Notes under the pieces: generated by a model
Database searches by the model: none
Told to the model about the DNA's origin: nothing
What the model saw: only the letters and a program-made list of their open reading frames with translations
Made by a program: the position numbers and the translations under genes
Assembly (NCBI GenBank): GCA_044426085.1
Contig: JAWXUU010000005.1
Coordinates: 76,182 to 140,181, forward strand
Reading direction: 5' to 3'
Length of the DNA stretch: 64,000 nucleotides
From: JAWXUU01 sp044426085
Lineage (GTDB): Bacteria > Bacillota > Clostridia > Christensenellales > CAMQZB01
Part shown: one piece after another, positions 1 through 6,750 of the stretch
Numbering within the stretch: the stretch's first letter is position 1
Layout: every line of letters begins with the position of its first letter

Positions 1-1349
1 TTGCGGGTTGCGGAAATGAAGACAGAAGCACAATATTGAAAGTTTATAACTGGGCGGATTATATCGATGAAGATCTTATCGACGAATTCGAAGCGTACTA
101 TTTTGAAAAATACGGTATCGAACTTACAGTTCAATACGACACGTTCGATACAAATGAAATCATGTATAACAAAATTGCACAAGCAAAAGAAGACTACGAC
201 GTTGCTTGCCCATCAGAATACATGATTGAAAGAATGCTTAATAACGACTTGCTTATCCCAATCGACCAAGATATCATCGATGGCATCTATGCGGAAAATG
301 TTCCACAGTTCATCATTGATAACTTTGCGGAAATGGCTGTCAAAGATGGCGAAACTTATGCCGCAGGTTATATGTGGGGAACGATTGGTATTATGTATAA
401 CAAAAACGAAGTTTCACTTGAACAGCTTGAAGCAGAAGGTTGGGGAATTTTGTGGGATACAGATTATTCAAACAAAATCTTCATGAAAGATTCAATAAGA
501 GATACTTTCGCAGTTGGTAACCTCTACGCTTTCGAAGATGAATATAACGCACTTCTCGATAGCTACAACGCGGGTGAAATCACAGCGGAAGAATATGAAA
601 ATGCATTTTCTGAAATCTTCAACGACACTTCAGCTGAAACAATCGCTGCAGTGGAAGCGGTTTTGACGGAGCAAAAAACATCAGTAAACGCAATGTATGA
701 TGTAGACTATGATAAAGACGCTATGGTTAATGGCACAGCATACCTAGACGTTGCTTGGAGCGGAGACGCTATGTGGGCAATTTGGGAAGCTGAAGAAGCA
801 GACAACGGCGTAGAGCTTGGCTACTACATTCCGACAAGCGGAACAAACATTTGGTTCGACGGTTGGATTATCCCAGCATATGCGGGCAATGTTCAAGCGG
901 CAAACGAATGGATTGCTTTCATGCTTGAAGAAGAATCTGCAATCGCAAATATGGACTATATCGGATACACTTCTGTTGTTGCAGGAACAACTGGCGAAGT
1001 TTTGGAATACGTTGAAGAATACGCGTTCGAAGATGACGACGCAATCGACGCAGAATACTTCTTTGGCGATGATGCACACAATGTTGTTTTGAACTCTACA
1101 ATGTATCCAGATTCTTCAATCGTTTTGTCAGCTGGCGTGATGAGAGACTTCGGTGGCGCAGACGACGCAGTGACAGAAATGTGGACAAGACTTAAAGGAA
1201 ACGAAATTTCTTGGACAGTTATCATCGTTATCGCTGTGGTTGTTATCGCAGGTGTTGCTGTGGTTGTTTTGAAAGTTAAAAAGAACGCAAAAAAGAAATC
1301 AAAATCTAAATCAAAATCAAAGAAAAAATCAGGATATACGCCTGAATAA
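1..1349 (+). CDS. potD: Polyamine ABC transporter substrate-binding lipoprotein, 5' end cut by window
   Basis: Extracytoplasmic spermidine/putrescine-binding protein of the PotD/PotF family, which delivers polyamines to a PotABC importer. The reading frame is already open at base 3 and begins A-G-C-G, which is the end of a lipobox, so the mature lipidated cysteine is visible but the signal peptide lies outside the window. The KVYNWADYIDEDLIDEFE segment is the usual first strand and helix of the family. Unusually, the protein ends with a hydrophobic segment (about 25 to 45 residues before the C-terminus) followed by a Lys/Ser-rich tail, so it would be anchored at both ends. The remaining pot genes are presumably upstream. 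A terminator follows directly. Confidence 0.88.
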   Translation, partial: AGCGNEDRSTILKVYNWADYIDEDLIDEFEAYYFEKYGIELTVQYDTFDTNEIMYNKIAQAKEDYDVACPSEYMIERMLNNDLLIPIDQDIIDGIYAENVPQFIIDNFAEMAVKDGETYAAGYMWGTIGIMYNKNEVSLEQLEAEGWGILWDTDYSNKIFMKDSIRDTFAVGNLYAFEDEYNALLDSYNAGEITAEEYENAFSEIFNDTSAETIAAVEAVLTEQKTSVNAMYDVDYDKDAMVNGTAYLDVAWSGDAMWAIWEAEEADNGVELGYYIPTSGTNIWFDGWIIPAYAGNVQAANEWIAFMLEEESAIANMDYIGYTSVVAGTTGEVLEYVEEYAFEDDDAIDAEYFFGDDAHNVVLNSTMYPDSSIVLSAGVMRDFGGADDAVTEMWTRLKGNEISWTVIIVIAVVVIAGVAVVVLKVKKNAKKKSKSKSKSKKKSGYTPE

Positions 1350-1354
1350 GAAAG

Positions 1355-1375
1355 AGGTGGCAGTGCCACCTTTTT
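1355..1375 (+). terminator. Rho-independent terminator after potD
   Basis: A 7-bp stem (AGGTGGC/GCCACCT) with a 3-nt loop is followed by a run of five T. It lies six bases after the potD stop codon. Confidence 0.85.
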
Positions 1376-1380
1376 CTTAT

Positions 1381-1592
1381 TTAATTAAAAATTAAAAACA
1401 GGCTTCGCTCTGCGAGCTCGATAAAAATTGAAAATTGTGGTAAGCACGGGAGCGAAGCTCCCTGTGCATTCAATTATTAGATACAACAGTAAAAGAGTTA
1501 CGATTAACAAGTAATGCTCCTATATAAATTTCTAACTAATAGTATGCACGAACGCAGTGAGTGCGTTACTACAATTTTCCATTTTCAATTAT
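1381..1592. repeat. Interspersed inverted-repeat element, copy A
   Basis: The left arm has AATTAAAAATTAAAAA, then CAGGCTTCGCTCTGCGAGCT and TTGTGGTAAGCAC. The right arm is an imperfect reverse complement (GCACGAACGCAGTGAGTGCG, then TACTACAATTTTCC). Between them lies a degenerate hairpin (AGAGTTAC...GTAATGCTCC, about 1494-1520). The same arms recur near 4303, 24383, 34205, 40030, 46408 and 56735. This copy fills most of the potD-cdd gap. Confidence 0.75.
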
Positions 1593-1601
1593 ACAATCGC
1601 T

Positions 1602-1630
1602 TTGACTTTGATTACGAAACATGTTATACT
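1602..1630 (+). promoter_or_regulatory. Sigma-A-type promoter of cdd
   Basis: TTGACT and TATACT are separated by exactly 17 bases. The -10 box is 24 bases before the cdd start codon and lies just outside repeat copy A. Confidence 0.8.
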
Positions 1631-1654
1631 GTATCCACGAAAGGGGGAGTTATT

Positions 1655-2056
1655 ATGAAGGAAAAATATTTGGAACTTTTTGAAATGGCTTGCGAGGCGA
1701 GAACTCGTGCTTATGTGCCTTATTCTGGTTATTCGGTGGGGGCTGCATTGCTTTGCAAAAACGGCAAGATATTTCTTGGTTGCAACATAGAAAATTCTGC
1801 GTTCACCCCAACATCTTGTGCTGAAAGAACTGCTATTTTCAAAGCGGTTTCAGAATGCGAAAGAGAATTCGAAGCAATCGCTGTGGTCGCTGGCAAGGAT
1901 AAACTTGAACCGCCATCACCTTGCGGGGTATGCCGTCAAGTCATGCTTGAATTTTGCGACGATAATTTCGAAGTGATTTTGGGAACATGTGTGGAAGATT
2001 TGTATGTCACAACACTAGGTGATCTCATTCCAAATTCTTTCAGAACATATAAATAA
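1655..2056 (+). CDS. cdd: Cytidine deaminase
   Basis: Hydrolytic deamination of cytidine and deoxycytidine to uridine and deoxyuridine in pyrimidine salvage. The 133-residue length is that of the small tetrameric Bacillota enzyme. The zinc site is complete: C55-A-E57 (the glutamate is the proton shuttle) and P-x-x-C90-x-x-C93. The frame is open for 47 codons upstream, but the ATG at 1655 is preceded by AAGGGGGAG and sits at the proper distance from the promoter, so it is chosen. The gene stands alone between repeat copy A and a terminator. Confidence 0.95.
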   Translation: MKEKYLELFEMACEARTRAYVPYSGYSVGAALLCKNGKIFLGCNIENSAFTPTSCAERTAIFKAVSECEREFEAIAVVAGKDKLEPPSPCGVCRQVMLEFCDDNFEVILGTCVEDLYVTTLGDLIPNSFRTYK

Positions 2057-2155
2057 GCTACCCGAAAAAATAAACAAAGAAAACAAAATATATAAAATCA
2101 AATATATATATGCGAAAACAAAACATGTAAAATCAAATATCGAAAAATAAAAAAG

Positions 2156-2180
2156 CTGAGCAACAATTGCTCAGTTTTTT
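2156..2180 (+). terminator. Terminator after cdd
   Basis: An 8-bp stem CTGAGCAA/TTGCTCAG with loop CAA is followed by six T. The remaining bases between 2057 and 2360 are AT-rich with two copies of AAATCAAATAT and a small TCAAACC/GGTTTGA hairpin at 2186-2206; no gene is seen there. Confidence 0.85.
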
Positions 2181-2360
2181 CAATTTCAAACCGGTGTGAG
2201 GTTTGATTGGCAAGTGAGGATTGCCGTGCTATAAGTTTTGTTGGCGTGTGATGCCAAAGTGAAAAGGCACTTGTGTGGAGTGGATTTTCGTGTGGTTAAA
2301 ATATCTATTAAGGATGTTATAAATATATGCAATAAGGATAAAATTATGTGCATAATGTAT

Positions 2361-2825
2361 CTAAATTTCAAGTGTGTGGCTTGAAAAATATTCTGGTGGT
2401 GGCATTTTGATTTCCGCTTTAGAAGCAAAGAATTTCAAATTCTTTTCGTATTCCATTCGTTCAATCAATAAAACTTCAAGATAACTTGAAGCGTATGATA
2501 AAATTTCATCAAGATATCTGTGATATGTGCGCGGGGAAATATCAAGCTTTTTGCAAGTTTTTGCCCGCTTGTGTCGCAAGAAATATCGCGACTTTATTAT
2601 GTATCGCTTGTTTTCGCGAAAGTATCGGTATGTTTTTTGCACAACTTTGCTCATCATGATGTTCAAAAAATCAGCAGTTCCAAATTCTTCGTCCCCCGAA
2701 TAAAGCAGAGCACTGTTGAATGGATACATAGTGTTTGTGAAAGCGACTAACTTTTTCGAACATGTGTTGAAATGTTCATCGTAATGAAAAAAATAGTATT
2801 CAATAAGTTTTTTGTTGGCGTTCAT
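2361..2825 (-). CDS. Putative phage late-gene regulator, ArpU/RinA-like
   Basis: A basic 154-residue protein with a probable helix-turn-helix in the C-terminal half (around LDISPRTYHRYLDEIL, residues 95-110). That pattern is seen in phage late transcription activators such as ArpU and in sigma-like regulators. It overlaps the 3' end of the upstream small gene by 4 bases (ATGA), so the two are translationally coupled and driven by the leftward promoter at 3286. Its position opposite the repressor suggests it is made on induction and switches on the structural operon; that is inference. No close family member is recognised from the sequence alone. Confidence 0.5.
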   Translation of the reverse strand: MNANKKLIEYYFFHYDEHFNTCSKKLVAFTNTMYPFNSALLYSGDEEFGTADFLNIMMSKVVQKTYRYFRENKRYIIKSRYFLRHKRAKTCKKLDISPRTYHRYLDEILSYASSYLEVLLIERMEYEKNLKFFASKAEIKMPPPEYFSSHTLEI

Positions 2826-3067
2826 AAATGTTCACCCCCAAAAGACATCTTTGCATCATCGGAAAAAACCGTCAGCATTTCTTCGTTAAAATGTTGGAAA
2901 AATTCCCAGAAAAAATTGTTGATTAAGTATTCTAGTAATGCAGTAGTATTTTTGTTTGCCTCAATTCCAAATGAATCTATAAGTTCCTTTTTCATCGCTT
3001 TTTTAATGCTGTTCTTTGGCACGTCGTATTCAAATGGAATCTCAAATTGATATTTGAGCTTTGCCAT
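2822..3067 (-). CDS. Small protein of the repressor-controlled leftward operon
   Basis: An 81-residue, unrecognised soluble protein rich in aromatic and charged residues and predicted to be mostly helical. It is the first gene after the leftward promoter and has a good ribosome site (AAGGAAGGTG) before the ATG. About 220 nt of leader separates the promoter from the start and carries two strong palindromes. It overlaps the following regulator gene by 4 bases. The location suggests an early phage function, possibly a partner of the regulator. No motif allows a firmer call. Confidence 0.55.
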   Translation of the reverse strand: MAKLKYQFEIPFEYDVPKNSIKKAMKKELIDSFGIEANKNTTALLEYLINNFFWEFFQHFNEEMLTVFSDDAKMSFGGEHL

Positions 3068-3129
3068 TTTATCACCTTCCTTTTTCCTTTTGGGCTGTAA
3101 AAATTTCTTTTTATCTTTCGTATGTTTGT

Positions 3130-3171
3130 ATGACCGAAATCACGGTCATATTATCGCTAAAAAATTAGCGA
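3130..3171. promoter_or_regulatory. Two perfect palindromes in the leftward leader
   Basis: ATGACCG-6-CGGTCAT occupies 3130-3149 and TCGCTAA-4-TTAGCGA occupies 3154-3171. The first shares its half-site with a CGGTCAT inside the spacer of the leftward promoter (3302-3308). They may be repressor operators or leader hairpins. Confidence 0.55.
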
Positions 3172-3285
3172 AAAGAATTGTGGGCACGCTGTTCCATGGC
3201 GTTTTCACATCAAACACATCGCAAGGGCAGGAAAAGTTGAAAGGACTTGATGTTGTGGGGCTTTAAGCACCTTGTGATTAAATGT

Positions 3286-3314
3286 ATTATATACGATATT
3301 TCGGTCATTGTCAA
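3286..3314 (-). promoter_or_regulatory. Leftward early promoter with operator half-site in its spacer
   Basis: Read on the minus strand, TTGACA, 17 bases and TATAAT give a perfect sigma-A consensus. The spacer begins ATGACCGAAAT, which repeats one arm of the palindrome at 3130-3149. A protein bound there would block the promoter. Confidence 0.8.
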
Positions 3315-3331
3315 GAGTTTTTTGTGTTTTT

Positions 3332-3392
3332 TTACGAATTTTCGTAATATTTTTTCAAAATGCTTGCAAAAGCGGTAATTTTGTGATAGTAT
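3332..3392 (+). promoter_or_regulatory. Repressor promoter with upstream palindrome
   Basis: TTGCAA (3364-3369), 17 bases, and TAGTAT (3387-3392) form a modest promoter for the repressor gene. TTACGAA-TT-TTCGTAA (3332-3347) is a perfect 16-bp palindrome just upstream of the -35, placed for autoregulation. Confidence 0.65.
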
Positions 3393-3438
3393 ATGTGTGA
3401 GAAGTTGTGAAAAGTTGCAACTTCAAAGGAAATATATT

Positions 3439-4197
3439 ATGGATATACAAATCAAAATAAGGGAATACATAAAATATAACAAGATGTCCTTTCGCGAGTT
3501 TGCGAAACTTGCGGGGCTTCCGAATTCCACATTGCAATCCATTTGCGAGCGTGGCATTGGGTCGGCAAGTTTTTTGAACGCTTCAAAGATTGCAAAAGTT
3601 TTAGGGGTTTCTCTTTCTGATTTTGAAACTTTCAACGGCGATTTTTCCGCATCTGATAGCGAACAAAACATGATTTTGAAATACAGAAGTATCGACAGTC
3701 GCGGTAAGCAATCTGTTGATGCTGTGCTTTTGCATGAATTTGCAAGGGTGGAAACTTTCGCTGTGAAAGATGCCCCTGCCGCTTATTCTTTTGATAAGAA
3801 AAAGGCGAATTATATTAATATAGAAAAAAGAGCGCCAAAACTTTCCACTGTCAAGATTTTCTTGCAACCTGCCGCCGCGGGATATGGCAACTATCTCGAC
3901 GATGAATATTTTGAAGAACTCGAACTTGAAAATGTTCCCGCATCCGCCGATTTTGGCGTGCGAATCGCAGGTGACAGCATGCAACCAAAAATCTGCGATG
4001 GCGATATAGCATTCGTGAAAAAACAAGAAACCATCCAAGAAGGTGAAATCGGTATATACATCATCGATGGCGACGCTTTCTGTAAAAAACTAATCAAAAA
4101 ACAAGGGGAGTTTTATCTCCATTCCCTAAACGAAAAATACGACGATTTCATCCTCCCGCAAAATGCATACGTGGTTGGAAAAGTTGTGCAAATTTGA
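3439..4197 (+). CDS. LexA/CI-type repressor: XRE helix-turn-helix plus S24 self-cleaving domain
   Basis: A 252-residue phage-type repressor. Residues about 16-60 form a Cro/CI helix-turn-helix (FREFAKLAGLPNSTLQSICE). The C-terminal half is an S24 (LexA) domain. Nucleophile S180 lies in GDSMQP, the general base is K216 (or K217) in DAFCKK, and the likely cleavage site is A147-G148 in PAAAGYG. RecA-stimulated cleavage would link the locus to DNA damage, as is known for CI and LexA. The ATG at 3439 is chosen over an upstream in-frame codon because AAAGGA precedes it. It is divergent from the leftward operon and precedes the structural operon. Confidence 0.92.
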   Translation: MDIQIKIREYIKYNKMSFREFAKLAGLPNSTLQSICERGIGSASFLNASKIAKVLGVSLSDFETFNGDFSASDSEQNMILKYRSIDSRGKQSVDAVLLHEFARVETFAVKDAPAAYSFDKKKANYINIEKRAPKLSTVKIFLQPAAAGYGNYLDDEYFEELELENVPASADFGVRIAGDSMQPKICDGDIAFVKKQETIQEGEIGIYIIDGDAFCKKLIKKQGEFYLHSLNEKYDDFILPQNAYVVGKVVQI

Positions 4198-4251
4198 GCA
4201 AAGCCAAATTTGTAAGGAAAAAGAAAAAGTAAAAGTAAGCCAATATAAAAA

Positions 4252-4285
4252 AGGAGTGTACAAACAACTTGTGCACTCCTTTTTC
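4252..4285 (+). terminator. Terminator after the repressor gene
   Basis: A 12-bp stem with one G-T pair (AGGAGTGTACAA/TTGTGCACTCCT) is followed by TTTTT. By position it also corresponds to the central hairpin of the repeat element at 4303-4397. Confidence 0.85.
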
Positions 4286-4302
4286 ATATACTCTACTTAA
4301 AA

Positions 4303-4397
4303 TATTGAATGCACAGGGAGCTTGCTCACGTGCTTACCTCAATTTTTAATTTTTATCGAGCTCGCAGAGCGAAGCCTGTTTTAAATTTTTAATTAAA
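4303..4397. repeat. Interspersed element, copy B (half, inverted relative to copy A)
   Basis: The reverse complement of 4303-4397 closely matches 1381-1475, including CAGGCTTCGCTCTGCGAGCT and the GGTAAGCAC block. Only one arm is present, next to the hairpin at 4252. It lies between the repressor and the late promoter, inside the phage-derived locus. This suggests the locus has been resident long enough to receive a host repeat. Confidence 0.75.
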
Positions 4398-4400
4398 AAA

Positions 4401-4438
4401 GAAGGTGGCAAAATTCCATTTTGCCACCTTCTTTTTTT
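4401..4438 (+). terminator. Strong, probably bidirectional terminator
   Basis: A 13-bp perfect stem (GAAGGTGGCAAAA/TTTTGCCACCTTC), loop TTCCA, is followed by a T-run and preceded by an A-run. It insulates the repressor unit from the late promoter. Confidence 0.85.
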
Positions 4439-4466
4439 GTCGTTTTTTGCGAAAAAGTGACTTGCA

Positions 4467-4650
4467 TTGTGCCATTTTTCGCATTTGATAAAAAAAATGT
4501 GTGCCAATTTAATTATTTTTTTGTGCCACAAATTTTTTTTCAATCCCTTATTCAAAAAAGCCAAAGTGGGGATGAAAAAAATCAGTTTTGTGCCATTTGA
4601 TTTTCCCAAAAGTGCCATGGCACGCACAAAAGTTTTTTTTAGTATATGAT
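4467..4650 (+). promoter_or_regulatory. Late promoter region with five GTGCCA boxes
   Basis: GTGCCA starts at 4469, 4501, 4523, 4590 and 4612, three times as TTGTGCCA. The last box is part of the perfect palindrome GTGCCATGGCAC (4612-4623). A -10 like TATGAT lies at 4645-4650, but the bases 17 upstream (ACGCAC) are no -35 box. The palindrome is centred near -40 of the expected start. That layout is expected of an activator-dependent promoter, and the boxes could also serve as a packaging site. Confidence 0.55.
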
Positions 4651-4679
4651 ATTAGGGAAGTAGCAAGGAGGTGAAGTAA

Positions 4680-4976
4680 ATGTCAGTTTCGCAAGATGAA
4701 AAAAGGGACAAGCGTGTGGAAGACGCACTTTTCAAAAGGTGCATTGGATACGATAAAAATGTTTCTAAGCCGATAAAGCTCAAGCGAATCACATATTCCG
4801 AATCGGGGCGAAAGCTTGCCGAAGAAGAATTTGTTGAATACGCAAAGGAGAGCAAGTATATCGAACCAAACGTTTCGGCAATCGCGATGTATCTAAAAAA
4901 TCGCATGCCAAACAAGTGGGGAAATATGCCGGATGCGGAACTCACGCAGATTGCACTTGAAGTTTTGGAAGATTAG
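4680..4976 (+). CDS. Phage terminase small subunit-like protein
   Basis: A 98-residue first gene of the structural operon, with ribosome site AAGGAGGTGA. The N-terminal ALFKRCIGYD and the C-terminal AIAMYLKNRMPNKW (residues 67-80) match the pattern of small DNA-recognition subunits of phage terminases, where a similar LKNRxPxKW ending is common. The protein would mark the genome for packaging and hand it to the large subunit encoded next. It is shorter than many relatives (usually 130-200 residues), and no clear helix-turn-helix can be picked out. The position immediately before terL supports the call. Confidence 0.72.
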   Translation: MSVSQDEKRDKRVEDALFKRCIGYDKNVSKPIKLKRITYSESGRKLAEEEFVEYAKESKYIEPNVSAIAMYLKNRMPNKWGNMPDAELTQIALEVLED

Positions 4977-5079
4977 TTGCTAGGGCTAAACAAAAATGCT
5001 CCATGCGGGAGAAATCATAAAAATAAAACCAGTAACTATCAAAAAAACAGCAAGGCAAAACGCTTTAAATCAAACTTCA

Positions 5080-5158
5080 AAAATCAAATCCAAAACCCAA
5101 AACCCAAACCAAAAGACCAAACCAAAAACCCAAAATCCCAAACCAAAACCCAAATCAA
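5080..5158 (+). other. C/A-rich low-complexity tract before terL (G-quadruplex-capable complement)
   Basis: Irregular repeats of CCCAAAA and CCAAA occupy the terS-terL gap. The opposite strand carries many GG and GGG tracts separated by 3-5 T/A bases. In the terL frame the tract would encode a K/P/Q/N-rich extension, but the ATG with AAAGGAGG at 5173 argues that it is untranslated. Confidence 0.6.
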
Positions 5159-5172
5159 AAAAAGGAGGACTT

Positions 5173-6501
5173 ATGAACGATAACATACTGACAATTCAGC
5201 TGACAAAAAAGCAACATCAGTTTCAAAGGAGCGAAGCATTTGAAACGCTCTTTGGTGGCGCCGCTGGTGGTGGCAAGAGTTACGCACAGATTGTCGACAG
5301 TCTTGTTTTCGCAATCAAGTATCCAAAATCCAAGCAAATTCTTTTGCGAAGAACTTTGGTGGAACTTGAAAAGTCACTTCTAAGAACGGCGATAGACGTT
5401 TATCCAAAGGGGATATATATCTATCGCGAAAGCAAGCATTCTTTCGAGTTTGTGAACGGTTCGATTATTGATTTTGGGTATATCGGGCAGGAAAGTGACG
5501 TTTGGAAATACCAATCGACGGAATATGACATCGTGCGGTTTGACGAACTTACTCACTTTTCCGAAAGCATGTATCTTTATATGCTTTCAAGGGTTCGGGG
5601 TGCAAACGATTTTCCAAAAGGCGTGAAATCAACCACCAATCCTGGTGGTGTTGGTCACGACTTTGTGCGAAAGCGGTTTGTGGATATTGGCGAGTGGGGA
5701 AAACTTCAAAAATTTGAAACGGGAAACAGAATTTTCATACCAAGTTTGGTTTTTGAAAACAAGTTTCTTATGGATAAAGACCCAGACTATGTCAAACGGC
5801 TTGAAAATTTATCGCAAAAAGATAAACAAGCGTTGCTTTATGGCAATTGGGACATTTTCGAAGGTAGATTTTTTCCTGAGTTTTCAAGAGACACCCACGT
5901 TTGCGACCCATTTGAAATACCACAAGGATCGCGAATATTTTGCGTGTTTGATTATGGACTTGACATGCTTGCTTGCTACTTTATCGCGGTTGACAGCTTT
6001 TCAAACTGCTATGTGTTCAAAGAAATTTATAAGCCCGGGCTTATCATTTCGGAATGTGCAGAATTGATAAAAGACACCGCAAGGGGACAACCCATTGAAG
6101 CTTTCATCGCACCGCCCGACATGTGGAATCGCAATCGCGAAGCCGGTCAAAGCGTTGCGGGAATCTTCAAAAAATACGGCATAACATTGCAAAAGACGAA
6201 CGCTAGGCGTGATGTTGGCTGGTTCGAACTTAAGGAACTTTTGAAAGTGGGGCTTGACGAATTTGGAAATCAAAACCCACGGCTTAAAATTTTCTCTTGT
6301 TGCACCAACCTGATTCGGTGTTTGGGTAGCATACTGGTTGACACTTCAAAGGTGTTCGACTGTGCAAACCACCCACACGAACTCACCCACAGCGTGGATG
6401 CGATAAGGTATTTTGCAAGCTTTCAGAAAAAAAGCGGTAAAAAGCCTATCAAAACCCCAAAACGCAATGGCGATGTCGGCATGAAAATAACAAAGATATA
6501 A
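5173..6501 (+). CDS. terL: Phage terminase large subunit
   Basis: ATP-driven DNA packaging motor and headful/cos nuclease, 442 residues. The ATPase half shows Walker A GGAAGGGKS (28-36), Walker B IVRFDE (120-125) and coupling motif TTNP (154-157). The nuclease half has its acidic residues at D260 (VFDYGLD), D316 (PPDMW) and D409 (HSVDAIRY), so both activities appear intact. An open frame continues upstream to 4996, but the ATG at 5173 directly follows AAAGGAGGAC and is preferred. It follows terS and precedes the portal as in most tailed phages. Confidence 0.96.
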   Translation: MNDNILTIQLTKKQHQFQRSEAFETLFGGAAGGGKSYAQIVDSLVFAIKYPKSKQILLRRTLVELEKSLLRTAIDVYPKGIYIYRESKHSFEFVNGSIIDFGYIGQESDVWKYQSTEYDIVRFDELTHFSESMYLYMLSRVRGANDFPKGVKSTTNPGGVGHDFVRKRFVDIGEWGKLQKFETGNRIFIPSLVFENKFLMDKDPDYVKRLENLSQKDKQALLYGNWDIFEGRFFPEFSRDTHVCDPFEIPQGSRIFCVFDYGLDMLACYFIAVDSFSNCYVFKEIYKPGLIISECAELIKDTARGQPIEAFIAPPDMWNRNREAGQSVAGIFKKYGITLQKTNARRDVGWFELKELLKVGLDEFGNQNPRLKIFSCCTNLIRCLGSILVDTSKVFDCANHPHELTHSVDAIRYFASFQKKSGKKPIKTPKRNGDVGMKITKI

Positions 6502-6522
6502 CAAAGTTCAAAGGAGGACAAA

Positions 6523-6750
6523 ATGGAAACTCAAACATTGATGCTTTATATCTTAATACTTATAAATCAAATAATTTCTTATGGACTACTTTTCTATCTT
6601 GCAATGAGGGGAAACGGCGATGTGATTTCTGGCAATGCCAGTGTGGAAAAGCCCGCCAAACCGAATAAAAAGAAATCCGAATCGGAAGAAAAGGAAGACA
6701 CCAGCGGAAAATATCTTGATTATATCAACAAGTTTGAGGTGGAAGCATGA
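6523..6750 (+). CDS. Small single-span membrane protein between terL and portal genes
   Basis: 75 residues: a hydrophobic helix at about residues 5-28, then a Lys/Glu/Ser-rich soluble tail. It has a good ribosome site (AAAGGAGG). Its last codons overlap the portal start by 4 bases, so it is co-translated with the portal. No family is recognised. A membrane peptide at this position could be a holin-like or superinfection protein, but nothing in the sequence decides this. Confidence 0.6.
   Translation: METQTLMLYILILINQIISYGLLFYLAMRGNGDVISGNASVEKPAKPNKKKSESEEKEDTSGKYLDYINKFEVEA

Noticed and set aside
1381..4397. Composite transposon formed by inverted copies A and B around cdd and the repressor
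   Set aside because: No transposase is present and similar copies occur throughout the window, so the opposite orientation is probably coincidental.
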